21,984 bases of DNA from an uncultured Porphyromonas sp. (lineage in GTDB: Bacteria > Bacteroidota > Bacteroidia > Bacteroidales > Porphyromonadaceae). Position numbers and translations under genes: made by a program. The DNA lies in assembly GCA_945875135.1 (NCBI GenBank), contig CAMCJO010000001.1, positions 1 to 21,984 of the forward strand, read 5' to 3'. Shown piece by piece: positions 14,955-21,984 of the stretch. The stretch's first letter is position 1. The number at the start of each line of letters is the position of its first letter. The notes beneath the pieces are model-generated. The model saw nothing but the letters and a program-made list of their open reading frames with translations, was not told the DNA's origin and did not search any database.

Positions 14955-15581
14955 CTAGTCTAGCTTGGTGGAGCCGTCGGGTTGGTAGACGTAGTCAAAG
15001 GAGACGATACCGCTTTTGCCACTGTCGTCTATGTAGCTAATCATCTTGACTTTGGCGTATTTCCCGTCGGCTGTTCGGATGATGAATATATTGTCCGAGG
15101 GAGTGTATTTTGGGGGTGGACCACTGAATCCGATCATTTTGTTGAGCTCGGGGTTGCCGGATACTTCGGCTTTTATCAGTTCGCCTTTCCAGCCCAATAT
15201 GGTGATTGCTTCGTCCACGATGTAGCCTTCGGTGGGGGCTTCTTTCACTGCGGATAGGCTTGTCTGGTTGGTCATGAGAGCCCCTCCTTTGCCTTTGCCG
15301 GATGTGCCGCAGTTGGCTCGGAAGTAAAATGAGTGGATCGCAATGTCCCAGTCGGTACGTTCCTTGAAGTTGGTTTCGTCAATTCCGGGCACCTCTTTGC
15401 CAGTGGCGAAGCTGAAGTAGATCCAGTCTTTCCCGAGCTCTCCTTTGCAACGTCGGCTCTGCGTGTAGGTCTTTTTGTTTTTTGAGGATGGTGCGTTTGG
15501 CTTGTTGTCTCCGCAGGAGACGATGCCCAATGACAGCACCAGAGCACTGATTAGTGCGAGAATGCATTTTGTTTTGTTCAT
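14955..15581 (-). CDS. HmuY-family heme-binding lipoprotein
   Basis: A 208-residue outer-membrane lipoprotein. The signal peptide ends in lipobox GIVSC (Cys23). The mature part has the HmuY pattern: WIYFSFATGKEV (53-64), TDWDIAIHSFYFRANCGTSG (76-95) followed by KGKGGA, APTEGYIVDE (115-124) and a C-terminal AKVKMISYIDDSGKSGIVSF with DYVYQ. HmuY is a hemophore that takes heme from host proteins and hands it to HmuR. Only one histidine (H83) remains; the loop matching the second heme-ligand region of P. gingivalis HmuY reads NKMIGFSGPPPKY, with no His but with Met149. Methionine coordination, as in Tannerella Tfo and Prevotella PinO, is likely (inference). It follows the receptor gene by 30 bases. 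Confidence 0.88.
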   Translation of the reverse strand: MNKTKCILALISALVLSLGIVSCGDNKPNAPSSKNKKTYTQSRRCKGELGKDWIYFSFATGKEVPGIDETNFKERTDWDIAIHSFYFRANCGTSGKGKGGALMTNQTSLSAVKEAPTEGYIVDEAITILGWKGELIKAEVSGNPELNKMIGFSGPPPKYTPSDNIFIIRTADGKYAKVKMISYIDDSGKSGIVSFDYVYQPDGSTKLD

Positions 15582-15611
15582 CTCTTTAATAGGTAATAGT
15601 GACAGTTGTTT

Positions 15612-17654
15612 TTACAGGTTGAAGTGATAGGACATGAATAAGTTTCGGCTGGGGCCAGCATAGGAGTTGAGGGAGACAACATCTGCTTGGTAGTTGAGAA
15701 TGTTATCTACCCCTATGGTGAGTGTGCCCCACTTTGGGTGGGTGTAGGCGATGGTCGACCGCACCAGGGTGTAGCCCGGTATGGTTATTCGGTATGGAGT
15801 CTCTTTTGGGATGCCTTCGTCCTCGATGGTTGTCAGTCCGGCTAGGCTTTTCTTTCCCATTACTGATGCACTGATATTGAATGCCAGTCGGTGGTTACCC
15901 CAGTACTGTAGGTACTCAATTCGCCCGGTCCCGGAGATCGGTGCCTGGGAAGTGAGTCTCACTCCGTTGTGAAAGAAAGGGTGCAGGTAGTGCGATGCCA
16001 GGTGGATCTGTAGGGGCAGGCTGATGAATGGCCTGATGCGCATCTGGATTTGAACACCTGCGAGTGTGGACTTCGAGATGTTGCGGTAGTGGAGCTCTTT
16101 TTGGTCTTCGGACCAGATACCCTCGATCTTGTTGATGAAGAAGTTGTAGTATCCCGAGAGCATCACATACAGTTGGGGATGTGTGTACTCTGTCGTCAGA
16201 GAGAGGTAGTGGTTGGACTCCGGCTTGAGCTGTTTATTGCCGTAGATCCAAAACATACCGAGGTGGTCCCAGTCCATGTAGAGTTCTTTGATACTTGGGG
16301 ATCGGTAGCCGCGACCATAGTTTAGCCGGATGGTAAAGGGTGACACCTTGTAAAGTAGAGCCAATTTTGGGGAGAAGTTAATGCCGTACCCCTTGTTATA
16401 GTCTACCCTTAGCCCGCTGATCATGCTCAGTGAGGTCCCCGGTATTTTCCAGTCATCTTGGACAAATAGAGCATAGGCCCCCTGTGCTCGGGCTGCCAGT
16501 CCATCTTTGCTAAACTTATCCGCATAGAGTACTTCCCGTAGGTATTCAGCTCCGGTGATCAGTTCATGGTCATTGCCTATGGTCCATCTGTACGAAATAT
16601 TGGGCTGGAGGACTGTGTGCGTGTAGACGAGCTGTTTTTGCATCTTTTTTTGCTCGAATACGGTGTATCTGCGATATCTGTCTCCGTGGATATTTGCTTC
16701 CCAAGTACCACCATTGGGTAGGGTGTATTTTGCAGAAAAGAGTCCAGAGAGGTCTCGGTTGTACTCGTGCTTGTTGTCCAGGTAGAGGTCATGTACGCAC
16801 TTGGAGTAGTAGTTGCCTTGTGCAGTCAGGGTCAGTGCCTTGATGGGGGTCCACGACAAGGTCTGCTTGGCAGTCATTGTGGTGAACCCAGAAATGTTGG
16901 TAGGTGTGGAGCTTTTCTCCTTGGTGACCGTTTTGTTGAGCTCGGGGTAATATATGGTGCTACCGGCTTTGTCGTAGATGTTGTAGGCATCTTTGGTTTG
17001 TATCGAGAGTACGGTCTGGGTGCTCCAGCTTTTCTTTTTGTACCCGATGGTCAGTGTGCCGTCGGCATTTGGCATGTCGGTCCTTGTCTTGTAGTACCGG
17101 TATTTGTCATCAGGCTCTATGTGGGAGTAGTTTTTTTGAAACCTCGTCCCCCATCTCAGGTCCACACCTAGACTTAGTCGGTCGGTTGGCTTGCGTGTGA
17201 TGATGTTGATCACACCGCCCATCGCTTGTGAGCCGTAGAGTGCCGATCCAGCACCTTGTACGATCTCGATGCGTTCAATATTGTTGAGGTTCAATCGGGT
17301 GTAGTCGATGTTGTTGCCCGACTCGCCGGCGATCCGTTCCCCATCGATCAAGAATAATATGTGCTTGGCTCCAAGACCTTGTAGGTTGATGCTCGTGCCA
17401 AATCCCACTTCGCTAAATGAGAGACCTGGTATCTCGTCTTGTAGGAGGGACTTGATGTCCATCCAGCCTTGTCTCTCGATCTGTTTGCGTGAGATGACTT
17501 GCGTGAGTACTGGAGAGTCCGATATTTTCTTTGGGGTCCGGGTGGCCGTGACAACCACTTCGTCTAGCTCGTGATACATCATCAAGCTGTCTTGCCCAAA
17601 TCCTCTTAGGGGAGCAAGAATGAGAAGAATAAGAGCAAAGTGGTAAGCTTTCAT
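15612..17654 (-). CDS. HmuR-like TonB-dependent heme receptor
   Basis: A 680-residue outer-membrane receptor. The signal peptide (1-20) is followed by the TonB box region DEVVVTATR (31-39), the plug (about 45-158, with GSALYGSQAMGGVINIITRKP) and a 22-strand-type barrel. Heme-receptor landmarks are recognisable but altered: YRSP (450-453) in place of the usual FRAP/YRAP, His464 in MDWDHLG, and GNKQLKPE (472-479) in place of GNPDLKPE. The C-terminus SYHFNL is near the expected aromatic end. Length is normal for HmuR (about 650-680). It is first in a likely operon with the HmuY-like gene 30 bases downstream; in P. gingivalis hmuY comes first. Promoter candidate at 17687-17694. It imports heme or hemoproteins using TonB energy. 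Confidence 0.9.
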   Translation of the reverse strand: MKAYHFALILLILAPLRGFGQDSLMMYHELDEVVVTATRTPKKISDSPVLTQVISRKQIERQGWMDIKSLLQDEIPGLSFSEVGFGTSINLQGLGAKHILFLIDGERIAGESGNNIDYTRLNLNNIERIEIVQGAGSALYGSQAMGGVINIITRKPTDRLSLGVDLRWGTRFQKNYSHIEPDDKYRYYKTRTDMPNADGTLTIGYKKKSWSTQTVLSIQTKDAYNIYDKAGSTIYYPELNKTVTKEKSSTPTNISGFTTMTAKQTLSWTPIKALTLTAQGNYYSKCVHDLYLDNKHEYNRDLSGLFSAKYTLPNGGTWEANIHGDRYRRYTVFEQKKMQKQLVYTHTVLQPNISYRWTIGNDHELITGAEYLREVLYADKFSKDGLAARAQGAYALFVQDDWKIPGTSLSMISGLRVDYNKGYGINFSPKLALLYKVSPFTIRLNYGRGYRSPSIKELYMDWDHLGMFWIYGNKQLKPESNHYLSLTTEYTHPQLYVMLSGYYNFFINKIEGIWSEDQKELHYRNISKSTLAGVQIQMRIRPFISLPLQIHLASHYLHPFFHNGVRLTSQAPISGTGRIEYLQYWGNHRLAFNISASVMGKKSLAGLTTIEDEGIPKETPYRITIPGYTLVRSTIAYTHPKWGTLTIGVDNILNYQADVVSLNSYAGPSRNLFMSYHFNL

Positions 17655-17686
17655 GTGTTGTATCTCTCGTGTTTCCGATCAATGCA

Positions 17687-17694
17687 CAAAGGTA
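17687..17694 (-). promoter_or_regulatory. -7 box of the HmuR/HmuY operon
   Basis: Minus strand TACCTTTG fits TAnnTTTG, 32 bases before the receptor ATG. A TTTTCC near the -33 spacing is a weak match. I see no clear Fur-type box. The remaining noncoding stretch to 17900 holds a short inverted repeat AGTCTC/GAGACT (17828-17847) before a T-rich run, and nothing else recognisable. Confidence 0.5.
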
Positions 17695-17900
17695 AAACAA
17701 TCCCGTTGGGTGGAAAATACCTAACAGTTGCTGTTTTTGCCCGTTTTTTGGTGGACTCTGTTGGCATGATCTAGGTAGATCTCTCGGGGTGCGTGGCGTT
17801 GCCTGCCTTTTTAGTGCGTCCTAATCGAGTCTCCTCTGCATGAGACTACAGTTTTCTGATATTTTTTTAGACGGGGCTTTTGAGGGGTCCGATAAGGAAA

Positions 17901-18341
17901 ATGAAAGGAACAGAACAATTTACCCGAACGATAGCCGAATACCTTAATGGACGTGCGATGACAGACCCTTTGTTTGCACCCAATCTACAGAAGCCCCATA
18001 AGAACATAGAGGAGTGCATTCGCTACATCTTGAGTGAGGTGCAAAGAAGTGGTTGTAATGGCTTTGCTGATGAGGAGATATACTCAATCGCAGTTCACTA
18101 TTATGACGAAGATGATATAGAGGTGGACAAAGTCGCTGGTTGCAATGTTGTGGTCAATCACGTTGTAGAGCTCTCCGAAGAAGAGAAAAAGCAAGCACGG
18201 CAGGAAGCTATCAAGCAATACCAACAAGAGGAACTTGTCAAATTGCAGAAGCGAAATGAGCGACCCAAGAGGACTGAAAGAACAGAGACAACATCTGCTA
18301 CACAACCGCAACCCACACTATTTGACACCCTTGCCTTATGA
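17901..18341 (+). CDS. PcfK-like protein
   Basis: A 146-residue protein starting MKGTEQFTRTIAEYLNGRAM, with the PcfK-like core (NIEECIRYILSEVQRSGCNG, then DEEIYSIAVHYYDEDDIEV), an acidic middle and a charged helical tail rich in Lys, Gln and Arg. PcfK-like genes occur with PcfJ-like genes on conjugative elements; their molecular role is not established. The ATG at 17901, with AAGGAAA before it, is preferred over a TTG at 17880. It overlaps the pcfJ-like gene by 4 bases (ATGA, 18338-18341). This pair is the only plus-strand operon of the window and marks the change to other accessory DNA. Confidence 0.82.
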   Translation: MKGTEQFTRTIAEYLNGRAMTDPLFAPNLQKPHKNIEECIRYILSEVQRSGCNGFADEEIYSIAVHYYDEDDIEVDKVAGCNVVVNHVVELSEEEKKQARQEAIKQYQQEELVKLQKRNERPKRTERTETTSATQPQPTLFDTLAL

Positions 18342-19603
18342 AACCTAGGAACAAGTTTGAGAAAGCCGTATTGGCTCTGAGTACGAAACTATGCCCGATA
18401 ACAAAAGCGCAGCGTCAGTGGGCATTCCGAGAGTGCATAGACCACTTTGCCTTCCGTTTACCTAAAGGTCGTACGACTTGTATGGATTGTGGTCATAGTT
18501 GGACTTTAGAGCAGCCTATAGATACTTGCACTTGCCCTCAATGTAGGGCAAGGCTGCAAGTCAAGACAACAAGAGCGCGAAAGTTACAACAGAAGCAGTA
18601 CTTCACGCTCCTAACCACTTGTGGGGCGTATCAAGTGTTGCGAATGATTCTCCTTGTTGTAGGTATGGAGAAAGGTTGTAGAGCAAAGACTTCGGTTATT
18701 GAAATCGGTCATTATTGGTGGAACGATGCAGGGAGACAAGCTCTAGTAGCCATACAGCGTACCTTTGGACATTACATTGATAGCTTCTCTTTTCACTCTC
18801 CGATGGCTATCCGTAACGATAGCGAAGCTTACCGATATGTAGCCTATTCGCAGATATATCCGAAGCTAAAGGTCACGAATACGCTTTATAGAAATGGCTT
18901 CAACGGAGAGTTTCACAGCATAGCACCTACTCAACTCATCCCAGCTCTACTTACTGATAGTCGTGCAGAAACAATGATGAAAGCAGGACGATATAAAGAT
19001 TTAAGACACCTCCTATCAAGGGGCAAAGGACTTGACAACTATTGGAACTCATACAAGCTGACACTTCGTCACCACTACATAATAAGCGACATTGCCTTAT
19101 GGTGTGACTATGTAGATATGCTCAAACGATTGGGTAAGGACATCCACAATCCGAAATACATCTGCCCCTCCGACCTCAGAGGAGAGCATAACAAACGAGA
19201 AGCGGAGCTGCGCAGACAGCGTGAGCGGGAGGCGATGGAGCGAAAACGGGAAAAGGCGGTTGCGGACGAAGAGCGTTTTCGTGAACTCAAGTCAAAGTTC
19301 TTCGGCATCCGTTTCACGGACGGCACAATCCAAGTACACGTTCTGGAGAGTGTGCAGGAGTATATAGACGAAGGAGCTGAATTGCATCACTGCCTATTTT
19401 CAAATGAGTATTATCTCAAAGAGAACTCGCTCATTCTGTCTGCAACCATTGAGGGCAAGCGGATAGAAACGATAGAGGTCTCTCTTGACACACTCCAAGT
19501 GATACAGAGCCGTGGCGTATGCAATCAAAACAGCCCATACCACGAGCAAATCGTGAGCCTTGTCAATGCCCATAGCCAACTGATACGGGAAGTTGTACGA
19601 TGA
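18338..19603 (+). CDS. PcfJ-like protein with zinc ribbon
   Basis: A 421-residue protein. A zinc ribbon lies at 48-69 (CMDCGHSW ... CTCPQCRARL; C48, C51, C66, C69). A long middle part contains two YRxGFNGEFH/W-rich helical segments, followed by a strongly charged coiled coil (about 288-315, REAELRRQREREAMERKREK). The C-terminal PcfJ domain reads DEGAELHHCLFSNEYYLKEN, with IETIEVSLDTLQVIQSRGVCN following. PcfJ was named in the conjugative plasmid pCF10 of Enterococcus, and relatives are common in Bacteroidetes conjugative transposons; function unproven, perhaps nucleic-acid binding. Nothing suggests truncation. Confidence 0.85.
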   Translation: MKPRNKFEKAVLALSTKLCPITKAQRQWAFRECIDHFAFRLPKGRTTCMDCGHSWTLEQPIDTCTCPQCRARLQVKTTRARKLQQKQYFTLLTTCGAYQVLRMILLVVGMEKGCRAKTSVIEIGHYWWNDAGRQALVAIQRTFGHYIDSFSFHSPMAIRNDSEAYRYVAYSQIYPKLKVTNTLYRNGFNGEFHSIAPTQLIPALLTDSRAETMMKAGRYKDLRHLLSRGKGLDNYWNSYKLTLRHHYIISDIALWCDYVDMLKRLGKDIHNPKYICPSDLRGEHNKREAELRRQREREAMERKREKAVADEERFRELKSKFFGIRFTDGTIQVHVLESVQEYIDEGAELHHCLFSNEYYLKENSLILSATIEGKRIETIEVSLDTLQVIQSRGVCNQNSPYHEQIVSLVNAHSQLIREVVR

Positions 19604-19641
19604 AGGTCGGTAAAGGGACTATCGGCTCTTTTCCGCCAAGT

Positions 19642-20178
19642 TTATTTCAAGAATTTGATATGCTTCTTTATCTTCTTCATCGCCCAATCGTAGTGACTTG
19701 CCGTTACCGAGACACAATATGCTCCGAGTATAGATGTCCCAGTCCAAGGCAATGAGCCTTTGACAAAAAGCTCATCATTGGAATAATTTCCTATCAAAGC
19801 CATTACAGCATTATGAGACGCTTTCAAGTTTTCCTTTGCTTCCTCCAACGATGTGCTTTGGTGCTTCTTCCAAAACTCAACATTCAGTGCAGGGTAAGTT
19901 CTCCAATTGTAAGGTTCGGGAAGAAAAGGCTTAGGCACCCCATTGCTATTGGCTTGAACCCAATTCAATAGCAGATTATGCCACTCGTACAGATGTACAA
20001 GTACATCCCTTAGGTTCTTGTCTCTTCTCCAATGTGTTTCCTTACCGCTTGTAGTCATTTCCACAGCAAAAGGTGTCGCTTGTTGCTCCTCACTCATACT
20101 GTCGATGAGCTCCCACATCTTCACAAATTGTTGATTCGCAGATGTCATCAAATCCGCCTTTGTTGCAGCTCTTGCCAT
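19642..20178 (-). CDS. ClbS/DfsB-family four-helix protein (DUF1706)
   Basis: A 178-residue protein beginning MARAATKADLMTSANQQFVK, with the DUF1706 hallmarks: RRDKNLRDVLVHLYEWHNLL followed by LNW (51-73), PFLPEPYNWRTYPALNVEFW (84-103) and SHYDWAMKKI near the end. ClbS, the best-studied member, is a cyclopropane hydrolase giving self-resistance to colibactin; most other members are uncharacterised DinB-like proteins. A detoxifying or self-protection role is possible but not shown here. The ATG at 20178 is preferred to a TTG at 20205. A -7 box TACCTTTG at 20203-20210 serves it. It converges with the pcfJ-like gene, with 38 bases between stops. Confidence 0.82.
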   Translation of the reverse strand: MARAATKADLMTSANQQFVKMWELIDSMSEEQQATPFAVEMTTSGKETHWRRDKNLRDVLVHLYEWHNLLLNWVQANSNGVPKPFLPEPYNWRTYPALNVEFWKKHQSTSLEEAKENLKASHNAVMALIGNYSNDELFVKGSLPWTGTSILGAYCVSVTASHYDWAMKKIKKHIKFLK

Positions 20179-20202
20179 ATCCTCTTTATTCTTTGTTTGT
20201 CT

Positions 20203-20210
20203 CAAAGGTA
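20203..20210 (-). promoter_or_regulatory. -7 box of the ClbS-family gene
   Basis: Minus strand TACCTTTG fits TAnnTTTG, 24 bases before the chosen ATG. Its position also argues against the upstream TTG start, which would lie within the box. Confidence 0.5.
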
Positions 20211-20257
20211 AGTAAAAGGATGAAGATTCGGAACCTTGTTCGTAGATTCAATAACAA

Positions 20258-20310
20258 AAGCCCCCCAAAAGGTAACCGACAGACGGCAACCCTTTCGGGG
20301 GCTTCTTTTC
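20258..20310. terminator. Long GC-rich hairpin, probable bidirectional terminator
   Basis: AAGCCCCC (20258-20265) pairs with GGGGGCTT (20297-20304); the interior pairs further but imperfectly (AAAAGGTAACCG with CGGCAACCCTTT). T-rich TTCTTTTC follows on the plus strand and CTTTTGTTAT on the minus strand. It would stop transcription from the TetR gene before the ClbS-family gene. The rest of the gap, 20311-20552, shows no gene I can support. Confidence 0.65.
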
Positions 20311-20552
20311 TTTGTCTTTGAGTACGAGCAGGCGACCAAAGCAAAGAAGCAAAAGAAAGTCGCAAGTCCCGATGTACGTTTGATAACGTCCACGCTACTA
20401 GCTCATCTCATTTTATCAGTCTTTCTTTTTGCGCACAGACGGACGTTTTCAAGGCTATTGAGACTGTGCGATAAGTCTTCGGGTTACTACGAATAATCTC
20501 CTATCTAGTTTCGCAAAACTCCTTCCTCACCGTACACAAAATACTTGTCGGC

Positions 20553-21179
20553 TTAATCAAGAGAACGCGATGAAGTACTGCTGTCCTCTAAAAATGGGGC
20601 TATAATGATACTTAGTGCTTCTGAAAGGGTCTTCCGACCTTCTTTGCTGTTAAATACTATTCCGCAAAAAGAAGACCTATTCTCTCTTAATACTATGTAG
20701 TACATTCCTGCGACTAGAACTGCAAGGATAGCGTTTGGGTCACATCCATATGAAGGCGAAATCCTTGAGGAAATTTGAGGTAAGACTTCTGATAAGAGTT
20801 CATCTCGTTTTCTAGCACTTCTTCTTGTTAAAGCTGTATCGTACGACATCTCCCATCGCATTATTGCCTGCATCTCTTTATTTCGATGCAATTGCTTGAC
20901 AAAGACGTTTGCGAGACTTTCAAAATAGGAACGCGGAGATGTAAACTCATCTGGATTAACCGATACTAGTAGGTCATTAATAAAGAAGTCATAGCGTTTT
21001 GTGTATTCCCTAATTAAATCGTCGTCATCTTTAAACCTCCTATTCAAGACACCTATATCCATCTCTGCTTCTTCAGCCACAGATCTCAAAGAGATGTGCT
21101 CGACTCCTTTCTTTACCGCAATTTTGCCCGCGGCTTGGTAAATACTTCGTTCTATTTCTTTGTTAGTTCGTCTTGACAT
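20553..21179 (-). CDS. TetR/AcrR-family transcriptional regulator
   Basis: A 208-residue regulator. The N-terminal TetR helix-turn-helix is clear: AAGKIAVKKGVEHISLRSVA, EEAEMDIGVLNRRFKDDDDL (16-55). The C-terminal ligand-binding part (about 70-195) is all-helical and does not reveal its ligand. Length is typical. It lies between the lipoprotein gene (upstream, same strand) and the ClbS-family gene (downstream). A perfect palindrome over its own predicted start site (21213-21236) suggests autoregulation. It may also control the neighbouring genes, but no second copy of that palindrome is seen at them. Confidence 0.88.
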   Translation of the reverse strand: MSRRTNKEIERSIYQAAGKIAVKKGVEHISLRSVAEEAEMDIGVLNRRFKDDDDLIREYTKRYDFFINDLLVSVNPDEFTSPRSYFESLANVFVKQLHRNKEMQAIMRWEMSYDTALTRRSARKRDELLSEVLPQISSRISPSYGCDPNAILAVLVAGMYYIVLRENRSSFCGIVFNSKEGRKTLSEALSIIIAPFLEDSSTSSRSLD

Positions 21180-21212
21180 ATTATCTTGCTATATGGGGCA
21201 TATACACAGTTA

Positions 21213-21247
21213 GGAGGAGTATGTTTATACTCCTCCCAACAAAGTTA
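21213..21247 (-). promoter_or_regulatory. TetR gene promoter with 24-base palindromic operator
   Basis: On the minus strand TAACTTTG (21240-21247) fits the -7 consensus. Three bases on begins a perfect inverted repeat, GGAGGAGTAT-AAAC-ATACTCCTCC (21213-21236), covering the expected transcription start. Position, symmetry and size fit an operator for a TetR dimer. It has no T-run, so it is unlikely to be a terminator for the lipoprotein gene. Confidence 0.65.
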
Positions 21248-21274
21248 GCGAGAAAAAACTTTCAATCTGAAGTT

Positions 21275-21715
21275 TTATTTCTGCTGCGAGTTGACAACCC
21301 GTTGCCATTTATACTCTATTGAGCAATCTCGTTCTTTAATATAGAGCATATTTTCATCCTCCGAGAAGCGATATTCATACTCCCTTGTCCAATTAGATCT
21401 CTTGAATCCATCACCCAATTCAAGCTCATACAAGATATTATCCTTGGTGTAGAAATAGTACTTTAGGAAAAACAATTCGCCATTGTCATACCTTCTTACC
21501 TCTCCGGCTGAAGTGTATTCCTTAATTAGGATATCGTTATCTTCGGGGGAGGAGTATATGTATTTCCAAGAGCCTATAAGTCTATTGTCTCTTTTTTGAG
21601 ACAACACAAAATCTCTTTCAGACAAATCTGGCTTGCAAGAACTGAGTATGAAAACCGTTGAGAACAAACAAGCCAAAATGCCTAGTGCGCCAAAAGATAG
21701 TTTGCTTACTTTCAT
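21275..21715 (-). CDS. Small lipoprotein, function unknown
   Basis: A 146-residue protein with a lipoprotein signal peptide (lipobox ILSSC, Cys27). The mature domain starts NRLIGSWKYIYSSPEDNDIL and alternates Y/F/W-rich strands (LFFLKYYFYTKDNILYELEL, WTREYEYRFSED), a lipocalin-like small β-barrel pattern common in Bacteroidetes. Ligand unknown. It sits behind promoter block copy B, with -7 box TACCTTTG (CAAAGGTA at 21751-21758), and 95 bases upstream of the TetR gene, which has its own promoter. After signal cleavage it would be anchored to the outer membrane. Confidence 0.75.
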   Translation of the reverse strand: MKVSKLSFGALGILACLFSTVFILSSCKPDLSERDFVLSQKRDNRLIGSWKYIYSSPEDNDILIKEYTSAGEVRRYDNGELFFLKYYFYTKDNILYELELGDGFKRSNWTREYEYRFSEDENMLYIKERDCSIEYKWQRVVNSQQK

Positions 21716-21724
21716 TGCTTATTC

Positions 21725-21889
21725 TGGTTATGATTAATACTTGTCGGCCACAAAGGTACGTAAAACATTTGAATAACTATAATTCTGATGTTATATTTTC
21801 GTATATCGATGTATTACAGCCTATTGCAACTATACAAAACTAAATGCAATGCTATTACTTACGCCCTCTTAACTACTTAAACGCTTGCT
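21725..21889 (-). repeat. Promoter block, copy B (upstream of the lipoprotein gene)
   Basis: Partner of 13028-13190, same orientation and same distance from its gene. It covers the whole gap to the upstream gene and reaches about 21 bases into that gene's 3' end (CGCTTG part). The -7 boxes of the two copies occupy equivalent positions. Confidence 0.7.
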
Positions 21890-21984
21890 CGTATCTTCAT
21901 TGTTGAAGTTGAAAGTCCGTTGCTGAAGCTGTCCGAAGTTGTCTTCCACGTAGATGTCAATCGTTTGGCGGTCAGTAGAGAGTG
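21869..21984 (-). CDS. C-terminal end of an unidentified protein (5' part outside the window)
   Basis: An open frame enters from the right edge and stops with TAA at 21869-21871. The last residues include DRQTIDIYVEDNFGQLQQRT and FNFNNEDTSKRLSS. The regular alternation of polar and hydrophobic residues looks like genuine coding sequence, and no other frame stays open as well. I do not recognise the family. Its place upstream of the duplicated promoter block suggests it belongs to the same accessory region. Confidence 0.55.
   Translation of the reverse strand, partial: LSTDRQTIDIYVEDNFGQLQQRTFNFNNEDTSKRLSS

Noticed and set aside
20236..20496. Plus-strand open frame of 86 codons across the terminator region
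   Set aside because: It reads through a strong GC-rich hairpin, has no family resemblance and antisenses a gap between minus-strand genes; better explained as noncoding DNA.

Overview
The window looks like a Bacteroidetes chromosome, most probably Porphyromonas or a close relative. The evidence is a HmuY-type heme-binding lipoprotein next to a HmuR-type TonB-dependent receptor, repeated -7 boxes of the Bacteroidetes form TAnnTTTG, a DUF3853-type small DNA-binding protein, and PcfK/PcfJ-like proteins. No rRNA, complete tRNA or CRISPR array is visible. The species is not determined.

Region 1 (1 to about 12,450, all minus strand) is most of an integrated mobilizable element. Read from right to left it carries a tyrosine integrase, an AAA ATPase of the DUF4143 type with its own promoter and terminator, a DUF3853 excisionase-like protein, a RepA-like helicase, a Toprim primase, MobC, a MobA/VirD2-like relaxase and a membrane-anchored accessory Mob protein. 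This order recalls the Bacteroides NBU elements (int, helper genes, prm, oriT, mob). Between primase and mobC lie TCACGTGA-type repeats at 22-base spacing and a GTTTTGGGT inverted repeat, good oriT or origin candidates. Two tandem hairpins lie between helicase and primase. The left end of the element is outside the window.

At the left end sits a cargo restriction-modification operon (4698 to 1 and beyond): an XRE controller-like regulator, an 854-residue fusion of a C5-cytosine and an N6-adenine methyltransferase, an HNH nuclease, and an unrecognised fourth protein that runs off the window. The first three genes overlap by 4 bases, and the promoter has a palindromic operator candidate. This is the most system-like content of the window.

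Region 2 (about 12,450 to 17,700) is visibly richer in G and C. It holds a heme uptake cluster on the minus strand: HmuR-like receptor, HmuY-like lipoprotein and a PepSY membrane protein, then a small cupin under its own promoter. Compared with P. gingivalis hmuYR the gene order is reversed, and the HmuY-like protein seems to lack the known heme-ligand histidines. Between the HmuY-like and PepSY genes lies what appears to be the 3' remnant (domains V and VI) of a group II intron.

Region 3 (about 17,900 to 21,984) looks like accessory DNA from another conjugative element: a plus-strand pcfK-pcfJ-like pair, then minus-strand genes for a ClbS/DfsB-family protein, a TetR regulator with a palindrome at its predicted start site, a small lipoprotein and the tail of an unknown protein. 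A block of about 165 bases upstream of the lipoprotein gene is a diverged copy of the block upstream of the cupin gene.
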